A DNA stretch of 64,000 nt from Candidatus Thiodiazotropha endoloripes (GTDB lineage: Bacteria; Pseudomonadota; Gammaproteobacteria; Chromatiales; Chromatiaceae). The stretch is from positions 186,001 through 250,000 of the forward strand of contig LVKA01000016.1 of assembly GCA_001709035.1 (NCBI GenBank), in the 5' to 3' direction. The notes under the pieces were generated by a model, which was not told where the DNA came from, did no database searches, and saw only the letters and a program-made list of their open reading frames with translations. Numbering within the stretch: the first letter of the stretch is position 1; every line of letters starts with the position of its first letter. Positions 37,286-45,904 of the stretch are shown piece by piece. The translations under genes and the position numbers were made by a program.

Positions 37286-38563
37286 ATGATCGATTTCGAT
37301 AAAGTGCACATAGGTGTACTTGGTCTTGGTTACGTTGGGCTGCCTCTGGCAGTTGAGTTCGGAAAGAAATTTCCCACCATCGGTTTGGACATCAATGAAG
37401 CACGTGTTGAGGAGCTGAAACAGGGCAAGGACAGCTCTTTGGAGGTCGATCCGGCTGAGCTTCAGCAGGTACCCCACCTCAGCTATACCAGCGAGCCTGA
37501 AGACCTGAAACCATGCAATATCTTCATTGTTACGGTTCCAACACCAATCAATGAGCACAAGCAGCCGGATCTATCTCCGCTGATGGATGCCAGCCATCAG
37601 CTGGGCAAGGTGTTGAAACCTGGTGACATTGCGATTTTCGAATCAACGGTCTATCCGGGTGCGACTGAAGAGGTCTGCGTACCGATTATGGAAGCGGAAT
37701 CCGGATTGAAATTTAACCAGGACTTTTTTGTCGGATACAGCCCTGAGCGTATCAATCCCGGAGATAAAGAGCACAGACTGCCCACCATCAAGAAGGTGAC
37801 CTCTGGCTCCACCCCGGAAGTCGCTGATTTTGTTGATGAACTTTACAAGACAGTCATCACGGCCGGAACCCATAAAGCAAGCAGCATCAAAGTGGCTGAA
37901 GCGGCAAAAGTCATCGAAAATACCCAGAGGGATGTCAATATCGCCCTGATTAATGAGTTGGCTCTGATTTTCAACAAATTGAATATTGATACTCTGGAAG
38001 TGCTTGAAGCGGCCGGAAGCAAGTGGAACTTTCTTCCCTTCAGACCAGGACTGGTGGGTGGCCACTGCATTGGCGTTGACCCCTACTACCTTACCCACAA
38101 AGCCCAGTCCATCGGCTATCAGCCGGAGATTATCCTCGCTGGTCGTCGTCTCAATGATGGCATGGGGGCCTATGTGGTACACAGCGTCGTCAAGATGATG
38201 ATGAAACGGGGATTGTCCACCAACAACAGCCGTGTTCTGGTACTGGGCCTGTCATTCAAGGAGAACTGCCCGGACCTGAGAAATACCAGGGTCGTCGATA
38301 TCGTCAGTGAATTTGAGGAGTACGGGGCATCTGTCGATGTCTATGACCCCTGGGTCAATCCGCAGGAGGCAGAGGAAGAGTACGGATTACGCCCCATCGA
38401 TAGTCTATCTGAAGGCACTTATGATGCGGTCATCCTGGCGGTAGCCCATCAGGAATTCCAACAGATGGGGGCGAACCAGATCAGAGCACTTTGCAAAGAG
38501 AACGGCGTACTATTCGACGTTAAGAACGTACTCCCGGTTGATGAGGTTGATGCCAGACTATGA
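37286..38563 (+). CDS. tviB: Nucleotide-sugar (UDP-HexNAc) 6-dehydrogenase, TviB/WbpO-like
   Basis: TviB oxidises UDP-GlcNAc or UDP-GalNAc to the uronic acid for surface polysaccharide. The 425 residues show the NAD motif [16 protein letters not shown] (10-25), [12 protein letters not shown], the catalytic Cys261 in [11 protein letters not shown] and Lys208/Asn212 ([13 protein letters not shown]). The C-terminal domain ([20 protein letters not shown]) is intact. It overlaps the next gene by 4 nt (ATGA), giving the classic tviB-tviC pair of the Vi-antigen and O-antigen pathways. No transferases are nearby, so glycan assembly genes must lie elsewhere. Confidence 0.9.
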   Translation: MIDFDKVHIGVLGLGYVGLPLAVEFGKKFPTIGLDINEARVEELKQGKDSSLEVDPAELQQVPHLSYTSEPEDLKPCNIFIVTVPTPINEHKQPDLSPLMDASHQLGKVLKPGDIAIFESTVYPGATEEVCVPIMEAESGLKFNQDFFVGYSPERINPGDKEHRLPTIKKVTSGSTPEVADFVDELYKTVITAGTHKASSIKVAEAAKVIENTQRDVNIALINELALIFNKLNIDTLEVLEAAGSKWNFLPFRPGLVGGHCIGVDPYYLTHKAQSIGYQPEIILAGRRLNDGMGAYVVHSVVKMMMKRGLSTNNSRVLVLGLSFKENCPDLRNTRVVDIVSEFEEYGASVDVYDPWVNPQEAEEEYGLRPIDSLSEGTYDAVILAVAHQEFQQMGANQIRALCKENGVLFDVKNVLPVDEVDARL

Positions 38564-39591
38564 CTACTTATGAATCACTGAAAGAGCGCCTTAAAAACCA
38601 ACAGGCCACCTGGCTGATCACCGGTGTAGCTGGGTTTATAGGCTCTAACCTCCTGGAAACTTTGCTGAAACTGAATCAGAAAGTTGTCGGCCTGGATAAT
38701 TTCGCAACCGGCCATGCGTACAACTTTGACAAGGTTCAGGCCGCTGTTTCCGCAGAACAATGGTCCGGTTTCCGTTTCATCGAGGGTGATATTCGTGATT
38801 TGCAGACCTGCCACGATGCCTGTAACGGGGTTGACTATGTACTCCATCAGGCGGCTCTCGGCTCGGTACCCCGCTCGCTTAGTGATCCGATAACCACCAA
38901 TGAGAGCAACATCAGCGGATTTTTGAACATGCTGGTTGCCGGCAGGGATGCACAGGTCAAGCGTTTCGTCTATGCCGCCTCAAGTTCGACCTATGGCGAT
39001 CACCCGGGTCTGCCAAAGGTCGAGGATAAAACCGGAAACCCGCTCTCACCCTATGCCGTCACAAAGCTGGTAAATGAACATTATGCTCAGGTATTTGCCC
39101 GTTGTTATGATTTCAACACCATCGGCCTGAGATATTTCAATATCTTTGGCCAACGCCAGGATCCGAATGGGGCCTATGCGGCTGTGATTCCCAAATGGGT
39201 GGCTTCGATGATCGACCGGGAGGATGTCTTCATCAATGGGGATGGTGAGACCAGTCGTGATTTCTGTTATATCGACAATGCGGTTCAGGCAAATCTGTTA
39301 GCTGCCACAACCACCAATCCGGATGCGACTAACCAGGTTTACAATGTGGCGGTAGGTGATCGAACCAGCCTCAATCAGTTGTTCACCAAAATCAGAGACA
39401 CCCTTGCAGACAGGTTTAACTATCTGAGTGATCTGGCCCCGGTATACCGGGACTTCAGGGCAGGTGACGTTCGTCACTCCCTGGCCAATACCGATAAGGC
39501 AAAATCCCTGCTTGGCTATCAACCCAGCCATAACATCGATCAGGGTCTGGCTGAAGCGATGTCCTGGTATATCGATGATTTAGCCAGCTGA
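38560..39591 (+). CDS. tviC: UDP-N-acetylhexosamine(uronate) 4-epimerase, TviC/WbpP-like
   Basis: The 343-residue short-chain epimerase has GVAGFIGSN (22-30), the catalytic Tyr-x3-Lys ([14 protein letters not shown]) and the TviC/WbpP features [30 protein letters not shown] and [22 protein letters not shown]. It would convert UDP-GlcNAc(A) to UDP-GalNAc(A). Coupled by ATGA overlap to the dehydrogenase gene. A 95-bp gap follows, then the lspL-like gene. Confidence 0.9.
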   Translation: MTTYESLKERLKNQQATWLITGVAGFIGSNLLETLLKLNQKVVGLDNFATGHAYNFDKVQAAVSAEQWSGFRFIEGDIRDLQTCHDACNGVDYVLHQAALGSVPRSLSDPITTNESNISGFLNMLVAGRDAQVKRFVYAASSSTYGDHPGLPKVEDKTGNPLSPYAVTKLVNEHYAQVFARCYDFNTIGLRYFNIFGQRQDPNGAYAAVIPKWVASMIDREDVFINGDGETSRDFCYIDNAVQANLLAATTTNPDATNQVYNVAVGDRTSLNQLFTKIRDTLADRFNYLSDLAPVYRDFRAGDVRHSLANTDKAKSLLGYQPSHNIDQGLAEAMSWYIDDLAS

Positions 39592-39686
39592 ATCAAATCA
39601 TCTGATCTCATAGCTGTCGATCAGCTACAGATCATTTCTATCTAATTACACTCAGGAATCTGTATTTAAAGGAGGAAATTGAAGTC

Positions 39687-40694
39687 ATGCGTGTACTCAT
39701 CACCGGCGGTGCCGGATTTATCGGATCCGCCCTGGCTCTGCGTTTGTTGGATAGGGGCGATGAGGTCATCAGCATCGATTGCCTGAACGACTACTACGAT
39801 GTGAATCTGAAAAAGGCACGGCTGGCCCGTACTCAGGCACACGCAAATTTCACCGACCTTCGAACGGAGCTTGAGGACAGGTCTGGGATTGCAAAGATTT
39901 TTGCAGAGTATCAACCCCAAAGGGTTGTCAATCTGGCCGCCCAGGCCGGGGTTCGTTATTCGATCGAAAACCCACTGGCCTATGTCGATTCCAACCTGGT
40001 CGGGTTCGGTCATATTCTGGAGGGTTGCCGTCATCACGGCGTTGAGCACTTGGTGTATGCATCGAGCAGCTCCGTCTATGGAGCAAATACCTCCATGCCC
40101 TTCTCTGTGCATGACAATGTGGATCACCCGGTCAGCCTCTACGCCGCAACAAAAAAAGCCAATGAGCTGATGGCTCACACTTACAGCCATCTCTATCGCC
40201 TGCCGACGACCGGATTGAGATTTTTCACGGTGTATGGCCCCTGGAGCCGCCCGGACATGGCGATGCTGAAGTTTGCCCACAAAATTATGCAGGGTGAGCC
40301 GATTGATGTCTTCAACTATGGTAAACACAAGCGGGATTTCACCTATATCGACGACATTGTCGAAGGGGTGATCAGGGTTTTGGACAAGATACCTGAGCCC
40401 AACCCGGAGTGGGATTCCGACCATCCCGATTCCGCCAGCAGTACCGCCCCCTACCGCCTCTATAACATCGGTAACAATCAACCGGTGGAGCTGATGCGCT
40501 ACATCGAGCTTCTCGAAGAGAGCCTGGGTAATAAGGCACAACTGAATCTGCTGCCACTTCAGGATGGGGATGTGATAGCAACCTACGCTGATGTGGCAGA
40601 GTTGATCGAAGATACCGGATATAAACCCGCTACACGCCTGGAAGACGGCGTCACCAACTTCGCCCGCTGGTTCCTCGACTACTACGATTACTGA
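39687..40694 (+). CDS. lspL: UDP-glucuronate 4-epimerase-like NAD-dependent epimerase
   Basis: LspL-type enzymes convert UDP-glucuronate to UDP-galacturonate. The 335-residue protein has [14 protein letters not shown] (7-20), [51 protein letters not shown] and [18 protein letters not shown], diagnostic of the GAE/LspL/Cap1J clade. AAAGGAGG stands 11 nt before the ATG, a very strong ribosome site. Probably co-functional with the tviB/tviC pair, but with its own leader. A hairpin follows at 40784. Confidence 0.88.
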   Translation: MRVLITGGAGFIGSALALRLLDRGDEVISIDCLNDYYDVNLKKARLARTQAHANFTDLRTELEDRSGIAKIFAEYQPQRVVNLAAQAGVRYSIENPLAYVDSNLVGFGHILEGCRHHGVEHLVYASSSSVYGANTSMPFSVHDNVDHPVSLYAATKKANELMAHTYSHLYRLPTTGLRFFTVYGPWSRPDMAMLKFAHKIMQGEPIDVFNYGKHKRDFTYIDDIVEGVIRVLDKIPEPNPEWDSDHPDSASSTAPYRLYNIGNNQPVELMRYIELLEESLGNKAQLNLLPLQDGDVIATYADVAELIEDTGYKPATRLEDGVTNFARWFLDYYDY

Positions 40695-40783
40695 TCAATC
40701 GTCACCTTCTTAACCGAAAAACTCAATAGGTTCTGTTCAGGGCATTTTTTAAGCCGCTAACCATCTGAATCTAAAAGATAGGT

Positions 40784-40817
40784 CTAAGCGTGCGTGCCCG
40801 TATCAAGGCACGCTTAG
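40784..40817 (+). terminator. Hairpin downstream of the lspL-like gene
   Basis: CTAAGCGTGC and GCACGCTTAG form a perfect 10-bp stem with a 14-nt loop, 89 nt after the stop codon. No T-tract follows; it could be a Rho-aided terminator or an RNA-stabilising element. Confidence 0.5.
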
Positions 40818-40909
40818 GCGTTACCTAACCTGTTCAGCTACCGGTTTAATTAGAGCCACAATCGCTGACGAACGACAATCGCAAACAGCCTGGGAGGGAG
40901 TATATTTGG

Positions 40910-40963
40910 AAAAAAAACAGGCGGGGGATGGCCCTGGAGGCAGTTGGGCCATCGATCCCCGCC
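40910..40963 (-). terminator. Strong intrinsic terminator on the minus strand
   Basis: A two-part stem (7 bp GC plus 7 bp) with an 11-nt loop precedes CTG and eight consecutive T residues on the minus strand. It is the best terminator in the window after the tRNA-Ser one. Confidence 0.85.
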
Positions 40964-41003
40964 AGACTAGCGCTTAACACGGAAACGACCAACCGTGAGC
41001 GTA
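40910..41003 (-). ncRNA. Candidate small RNA of about 95 nt ending in a strong terminator
   Basis: On the minus strand a TATAGT -10 box (41016-41011) is followed by about 95 nt with a first stem (CACGG/CCGTG), a single-stranded A/T-containing linker (TTAAGCGCTAGTC) and a terminator hairpin (GGCGGGG...CCCCGCC, with an inner ATGGCCC/GGGCCAT stem), then eight T. This is the usual layout of Hfq-type small RNAs. No ribosome site and frame of note is present. An FNR-type box lies upstream. The alternative is that the hairpin only ends the rdgC transcript, whose stop is 190 nt upstream. Confidence 0.55.
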
Positions 41004-41036
41004 GGGAGAGACTATAGGCTCTCTTCCCGGCGGACA

Positions 41037-41050
41037 TTGACCTGAGTCAA
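41037..41050. promoter_or_regulatory. FNR/CRP-type box TTGACCTGAGTCAA
   Basis: TTGAC-N4-GTCAA is a perfect dyad matching the FNR-family half-sites (TTGA...TCAA). Its centre is 30 nt from the centre of the TATAGT box, about 2 nt shorter than the spacing of classical class II FNR promoters. It is oriented to activate the minus-strand small RNA. Confidence 0.55.
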
Positions 41051-41151
41051 TAAACCCTAAACTACATCAGGTTATTCGGGAACAATGTCCAAAAAACTAC
41101 GACAAGCACACATACCCGCCTGGTAACCAAGCCAAACATATCTGGGCCCAC

Positions 41152-42057
41152 CTATTCCGAGGCACCGCCAAAGAGCTCGATCAGACTGGGTAGAAATCGC
41201 CGAAACTCCAGACACATCAAGGTGAAGTGGCTGTCGAATGCATCTGCCTCAGTCTCAATCTGATTGTCTGCAGCCTGCTCTTGAATCAGATCCAAAAACC
41301 GTAACCGTTTGATCGAGAGATCTGACTCGATCAGACAGGAGATACGCTCATCCCACTCAACCGCCAGCTTGACCACATCCTTACCCGCTTCCAGATGGGC
41401 CAGGATCTCATCAGCAGTCAAGTCCTGTCCCTTGCAGCGCACCACACTTGCCTCTTCCGATCGATCTTGTAGTTCACAGCTGTCCAGCAGGCTGAAGTTC
41501 TTATGCTGACCTGGGTGTTTCAACCACTCCGTCATGATAAAACTTGGCGCTGTGGCGCTCTCCAGAGGTTTCACCGGCAGAGAACCCAAAGTATCCCGTA
41601 GCAGGGAAATCAAAGCCTCTGCCCGGTTGGCACTGGCGGCATCCACCAAAATCCATCCCTGCTGTTTGTCGATCATGGCATATTGCCGGGTATGGCGGCT
41701 GAAGGCCTGGGGTAACAGCTGCTGGAAGGTATCCTCACGCAGCTCGGTACGCTCTTTGCGCCCCACCTTACGCCCCTCGGTCTGTTCGATCTCAGAGATT
41801 TTTTCCTCCACGATCTCATTGATGACCGTCGACGGTAACAACTTCTCTTCCTGGCGGGCACAGATCATCTGGCACCCTGCGATCTCATGAACCAGCAGCT
41901 CCGACTGCCTGCCAAGAGGTGTATCCCACCCCAGACTCATCAGTTCCTGACTGCTACAGGATTGAAAGGCCTTGCTTTTCAGCTGCTCCTCCATGGCTTC
42001 CTGTGAGAGATTCAAAGGTTGTTGCAACAGATAGATCCGGAGATTCTTAAACCACAT
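41152..42057 (-). CDS. rdgC: RdgC recombination-associated protein
   Basis: RdgC forms a ring-shaped dimer on DNA and limits RecA access. The 301 residues match the family from MWFKNLRIYLL and SLGWDTPLGR through LPSTVINEIVEEK and EGRKVGRKERTELREDTFQQLLPQAFSRH to the C-terminal helix region FRRFLPSLIELFGG. The length is normal and the ATG start gives the family N-terminus. A monocistronic unit, as far as can be seen. The 329 bp upstream (42058-42386) hold no recognisable gene. Confidence 0.95.
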   Translation of the reverse strand: MWFKNLRIYLLQQPLNLSQEAMEEQLKSKAFQSCSSQELMSLGWDTPLGRQSELLVHEIAGCQMICARQEEKLLPSTVINEIVEEKISEIEQTEGRKVGRKERTELREDTFQQLLPQAFSRHTRQYAMIDKQQGWILVDAASANRAEALISLLRDTLGSLPVKPLESATAPSFIMTEWLKHPGQHKNFSLLDSCELQDRSEEASVVRCKGQDLTADEILAHLEAGKDVVKLAVEWDERISCLIESDLSIKRLRFLDLIQEQAADNQIETEADAFDSHFTLMCLEFRRFLPSLIELFGGASE

Positions 42058-42386
42058 ATATTATTTCCATCGGAGAGTGTCAGGGAGCGGATTATCCAGA
42101 ACTCTCAGTTGTCGAGTCAAACCGATTTTCCTGCAATCTCCGGTAATGGGTGATGCAACCATCATGCTTTCATTGGGAAATCAGAGAGTTCAGTCAACTA
42201 TAAAAAATCTCTGCTCTGATTGTACTCGGGCACCTGCTGCCGGTAGGCTATTCTTTAAGAGTGGAGAGGTTCTGACTGATTGCATTTTCATCTCTTCAGT
42301 TCATCTCAAGTAAATGGCAAATCGGGGCCTGTTGGCTTAAAGTACCAACACTCTGCCCAATCCACAGCAACGGAGTTAGGGCCTGT

Positions 42387-42962
42387 ATGACCTCCGAATT
42401 CACCACCCTTTCCGATCAGGATCGCGCCCGATTACTGGATATTGCAAACCGCTCAATCGACTACGGCCTCAAAAATCACACATCGCTGGAAGTGAAGCCG
42501 GAGGACTACCCAGAAACACTGCGAGCCATCCGCGCCAGTTTTGTCACCCTGAAACTGGCTGATCAGCTACGTGGTTGCATCGGTCACCTGGAAGCCATCC
42601 AGCCGGTGGTATGCGATGTGGCTGGAAATGCCTACGCAGCGGCTTTTCGTGACCCTCGATTTCCGCCATTAACCCCCTCGGAAAGAGAGCAGGTGGCGAT
42701 TCATCTCTCCCTTCTAACCCCTTCGGTTGCCATTGAATTCAGCTCCGAAGCCGATCTGTTGGCCAAGATCAGACCCGGCATAGATGGATTGATTCTGATC
42801 GAAGGGATACGGCGAGGTACCTTTCTGCCATCGGTCTGGGAGTCGTTGCCCAATCCACGGGATTTTGTTGACCAGCTCAAACTGAAGGCCGGTCTACCCA
42901 GTAACTACTGGTCAGACAGCCTGGAAGTGATGCGATACGAAAGCGAATCCTTTGCAGAATAA
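42387..42962 (+). CDS. AMMECR1-domain protein (AmmeMemoRadiSam system protein A)
   Basis: The 191-residue protein carries the AMMECR1 fold with its conserved LRGCIGHLEA block (about 61-70), FRDPRFPPLTPSE, and GIDGLILIEGIRRGTFLPSVWE. Family members usually travel with a MEMO1-like protein and a radical SAM enzyme; neither is adjacent here, which is unusual for this genomic group. The function of the system is not known to me. GGAG lies 14 nt before the ATG. Intact in length and motifs. Confidence 0.92.
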   Translation: MTSEFTTLSDQDRARLLDIANRSIDYGLKNHTSLEVKPEDYPETLRAIRASFVTLKLADQLRGCIGHLEAIQPVVCDVAGNAYAAAFRDPRFPPLTPSEREQVAIHLSLLTPSVAIEFSSEADLLAKIRPGIDGLILIEGIRRGTFLPSVWESLPNPRDFVDQLKLKAGLPSNYWSDSLEVMRYESESFAE

Positions 42963-43004
42963 TTCGAGTCGATTTGTTCTCACTGATCAACCCATTGGCA
43001 AGAT

Positions 43005-43024
43005 CAGGTTAGAGCCTTAACCTG
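43005..43024. terminator. Short hairpin between convergent genes
   Basis: CAGGTTA and TAACCTG pair perfectly around a 6-nt loop. It lies between the AMMECR1 gene and the oppositely oriented pentapeptide gene. It has no T-tract, so its activity is uncertain. Confidence 0.35.
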
Positions 43025-43044
43025 GTTGTCCAAGTTATCCCCAC

Positions 43045-43821
43045 CTATCGGCAAGTTCCCAATGACTGTTCAGCACATTGCCTGCCATCGGTCCAGATTG
43101 CATCATCGAGTCGGGATCCCGACAACAGCACCCCTTGCATACGCGCACCGGTAAAGTCTGCAAAGCGTAGATCACCCTCTCTGAGGTCAGCATCGCGAAG
43201 ATCGGCCCCCTGTAGATTGGCGCCAACCAGCAGTGCATTGGTCAATTGCGCATAACGCAGATCTGCCTTCCTCAAATCGGCATAACTGAGATCAGCAGCC
43301 GAAAGGTTGGTGGCACTGAACTTTCCCTGACGCAATACAGCGCTGTTCAAATTAGCGCCGGCCAAACTCGATGAACCGACGTCGATACCCAACAGCAGAC
43401 AGTTACGCCAATTGACACCAGGCGCCGGCGGTTGATCACATTGGGGGGTATCAATCTTCTCTGGCATACCGATCAAGAGTGAGAGCAGCAACACCCCAAG
43501 CAGAATCACCACAGTGACCACCAGCGGTACGACTGGAATCCTTCCCACTCGCGCCCTTTCCTTGGAGCGCTGCTTGGCTCTGGCCTCAACCTTGGCCATG
43601 GCCGCTTTATCTCCCGATTCAGCACGCATCTGCAGGGGAACAACCTCAGCAACCCTACCGATCTCCAGCCACTCCTGCTGATCCAGGCTGATCTGATCCG
43701 TCAGATTTAATAATCCCTCGAGCAACTGCTGTCTGATACGAGCCTCGCTGACCGGTCCTGAGATCAAGCCATCATGGCGGGTGAACCAGGCCTTTGGGGA
43801 TTCGCTGTTTTGTTCGTTCAT
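43045..43821 (-). CDS. GYF_2-domain / pentapeptide-repeat membrane protein
   Basis: The 258-residue protein has three parts: a GYF_2-like domain (about 10-58: KAWFTRHDGLISGPVSEARIRQQLLEG), a single membrane span (about 95-118) and a pentapeptide-repeat region (about 147-245, with ADLSYADLRKADLRYAQLTN, GANLQGADLRDADLREGDL). Two or three Cys flank the repeats (CDQ, NCLL, CAEQSLGTC), perhaps forming disulfides outside the membrane. I start at the ATG giving MNEQNSESPKAWF. The function is unknown. The fusion suggests a membrane-tethered scaffold. Confidence 0.8.
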   Translation of the reverse strand: MNEQNSESPKAWFTRHDGLISGPVSEARIRQQLLEGLLNLTDQISLDQQEWLEIGRVAEVVPLQMRAESGDKAAMAKVEARAKQRSKERARVGRIPVVPLVVTVVILLGVLLLSLLIGMPEKIDTPQCDQPPAPGVNWRNCLLLGIDVGSSSLAGANLNSAVLRQGKFSATNLSAADLSYADLRKADLRYAQLTNALLVGANLQGADLRDADLREGDLRFADFTGARMQGVLLSGSRLDDAIWTDGRQCAEQSLGTCR

Positions 43822-43978
43822 AGTAAACCGCTGACTGGAAATTTGACCGGGCTCTGTCTTAGGACCTTCAAGCATCTCCTGAATGCGGAACGAAGCCTGA
43901 ATTCCTGAAAGTGAACTATTTGGTCACCGGACTGATAAGTTGAGTATACTTCTGATTATCCATCCACTGGAAGTTTCC

Positions 43979-45190
43979 ATGCCCTTTTCGATCGCCAAAA
44001 TTTTACCGCCACTGCCGACCACAACCAGTGCCAGATCACTGCTTGAGGCAATTCAGCCCGGGCAGTTGTTAAAAGGTACAGCACTGTCCGAAAACCTCAA
44101 TGGGGCCATGAAATTACAAATTGGCGTAACCCAGTTGACTGCCCAGACAACCTTGAGTGTCACTCCTGGCCAATCCCTGTTACTTCAAGTGGAAAAGGCC
44201 GGTAAGTTACCTGAATTGCGAGTCCTCACTCAACCCACCCAGAAGGAGCTGACTGCCTGGGCATTGAAAAGTAATCTACCGCGACAACAGCCCCTGCCTC
44301 AACTGTTCAAAGCACTTACCCAGCTGGCCTCGGAACCACAGACAAAACCGCTACCGGAACCGGTCAGACAGGCGATCAGCCAGGTTTTGACAAGCGCCCT
44401 TTCGATTGACAAGCCAACATTTAAAACTGAGCTGAATCAGGCATTGCAACTGAGTGGTAACCAGACTGAATCCCTACTGATTCGACAATTACCGGCAAAT
44501 CAGGATCTGAAGCTCAATCTGCTCAGATTGATCAGCATTATCAAACCCTATCTTGCTCAATCATTTGAGTCCGCAGGTCTAAAGCTCCCCGTGACTGGCG
44601 CACCCGCAACCAGCCAAAACAATCCATCGTCATCTGCCCCAGCCGTGACTTTACCCAATCAAATCCTGCTATCCAATCCGCAGGCGGCATTGCCAGCCCA
44701 GACCCTGGAAGCCAGCCCCACACTGAAGTTGTTGCTCGATCTGTTCAAACATCTCGATGGCGCCATCGCCAGGATTCAAACCAACCAGCTCAGTTCATTG
44801 CCACCGACAGACGAATCAGCCAGACAGATCTGGCAGTTCGAGTTGCCGATACGGCATGAAAACGGTTTCGACCTGTTTCACCTGAAAATTGCCAGGGATG
44901 GACATCGGGGTGCTGCCGCCCAACCCGGATGGCAGTTAACCCTGCACATGAACATACAACCACTTGGTCCCATGCGTATCAAACTGCATCTGGTTGGTGA
45001 AAGCCTCTCGACCACCATCTGGTCGGAAAACCCGAGTACATCAAAGCTGGTAAGCAACCATCTGGACAGGCTGCGCATCGGTTTTGAAACCGCTGGTCTG
45101 GAAGTGAAGAAGCTGGAATCCTTTCAAGGTGCTGCGCATAACGAAGAGCAGATACATGGCGAACATTCATTACTCAACGAGCAGGCATGA
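43979..45190 (+). CDS. FliK-like flagellar hook-length-control family protein
   Basis: The 403-residue protein is Gln/Leu/Pro-rich with low-complexity stretches and ends in a FliK C-terminal-like domain (about 290-385: WQFELPIRHENGFDLFHLKI, WQLTLHMNIQPLGPMRIKLHLVGESLSTTIW, LDRLRIGFETAGLEVKKLE). FliK measures hook length and triggers the export switch in FlhB. The gene is outside the fliE-fliJ block and overlaps an FlhB-C-domain gene by 4 nt. I start at ATG with GGAAG 7 nt upstream. It may be a second FliK-type protein rather than the main one. Confidence 0.75.
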   Translation: MPFSIAKILPPLPTTTSARSLLEAIQPGQLLKGTALSENLNGAMKLQIGVTQLTAQTTLSVTPGQSLLLQVEKAGKLPELRVLTQPTQKELTAWALKSNLPRQQPLPQLFKALTQLASEPQTKPLPEPVRQAISQVLTSALSIDKPTFKTELNQALQLSGNQTESLLIRQLPANQDLKLNLLRLISIIKPYLAQSFESAGLKLPVTGAPATSQNNPSSSAPAVTLPNQILLSNPQAALPAQTLEASPTLKLLLDLFKHLDGAIARIQTNQLSSLPPTDESARQIWQFELPIRHENGFDLFHLKIARDGHRGAAAQPGWQLTLHMNIQPLGPMRIKLHLVGESLSTTIWSENPSTSKLVSNHLDRLRIGFETAGLEVKKLESFQGAAHNEEQIHGEHSLLNEQA

Positions 45191-45477
45191 ATAAAAAAGA
45201 CCTAGATAGCTCGGATCTTGCCGTCGCACTCAAGTACGATGGGGAAAATACCCCAAGGCTGACGGCGAAAGGCCGCGGTGAACTGGCGGAAAAGATCCTG
45301 GCTCTGGCGGAAGAGCACAATATTCCTTTGCATGAAGATGTGGAGCTTGCCGCCCTACTCTCTCAGATACCGCTTGGAGATGAGATACCCCAGGCTCTCT
45401 ATCGGGCCGTTGCAGAGGTGATTGCCTTCGCCTATCTGCTCTCCGGAAAACGTCCGCCTGGGTTTGAGGACCAATAA
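45187..45477 (+). CDS. FlhB C-terminal-domain homologue (FhlB-like)
   Basis: The 96-residue protein aligns with the cytoplasmic domain of FlhB/YscU export switches: VALKYDGENTPRLTAKGRGELAEKILALAEEHNIPLHEDVELAALLSQIPLGDEIPQALYRAVAEVIAFAYLL. It lacks the membrane part and the self-cleaving NPTH sequence. Such stand-alone C-domains can substitute for the FlhB C fragment in some bacteria. It is coupled (ATGA) to the FliK-like gene, so the pair likely acts in substrate switching. The short N-terminal segment before VALKY replaces the cleavage site. Confidence 0.85.
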   Translation: MNKKDLDSSDLAVALKYDGENTPRLTAKGRGELAEKILALAEEHNIPLHEDVELAALLSQIPLGDEIPQALYRAVAEVIAFAYLLSGKRPPGFEDQ

Positions 45478-45530
45478 CTCTCCTAGGGCCTGTTAACATT
45501 AATCACCACACTGCAATCACGGAGCGAATC

Positions 45531-45800
45531 ATGCCGAACAAAAGAAAGATATTGATCTATAGCCTTTTGCTAGGTTGTTTTTCAATTGCCATGAGTCTGC
45601 AGGCTGAAGAGAAAGCTACTGAGCAAACACCATCTGCACAGAACAAAACCTATACCGCGGGTAGCGGCAGCAGACCGAAGCTCAGTCGAAAATGCGCTAT
45701 CTACTCAGGTATCTGTCCAATGAGCAAACGCAGTGAGGTCGGTGCCTACTGCATATGCAATACACCATCAGGGCCGATACACGGTGTTGTGATTCCATAG
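45531..45800 (+). CDS. Small secreted cysteine-containing protein
   Basis: The 89-residue protein has a signal peptide (1-25, ending SLQAEE), a Thr/Ser/Gln-rich linker and a C-terminal domain with four Cys: KCAIYSGICPMSKRS...GAYCICNTPSGPIHGVVIP. The spacing C-x6-C...C-x-C and the end CxC-x-TPxGPxxGxV are shared by a group of uncharacterised periplasmic proteins as I recall them. Two disulfides are plausible. No partner gene is evident. Confidence 0.7.
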   Translation: MPNKRKILIYSLLLGCFSIAMSLQAEEKATEQTPSAQNKTYTAGSGSRPKLSRKCAIYSGICPMSKRSEVGAYCICNTPSGPIHGVVIP

Positions 45801-45904
45801 TGCCTGGAAAAACAACTGATTGAACAGAATAAGGCGTCAGGTATGGATCGGTGGTTTACCCTGACATGTGAATCAACCGCCATTTCTTGCGGATGGTTAC
45901 AATC

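Noticed and set aside
40846-41037. A 63-codon minus-strand gene over the small RNA candidate
   Set aside because: No ribosome site, no family, and it runs through the terminator hairpin and T-tract.
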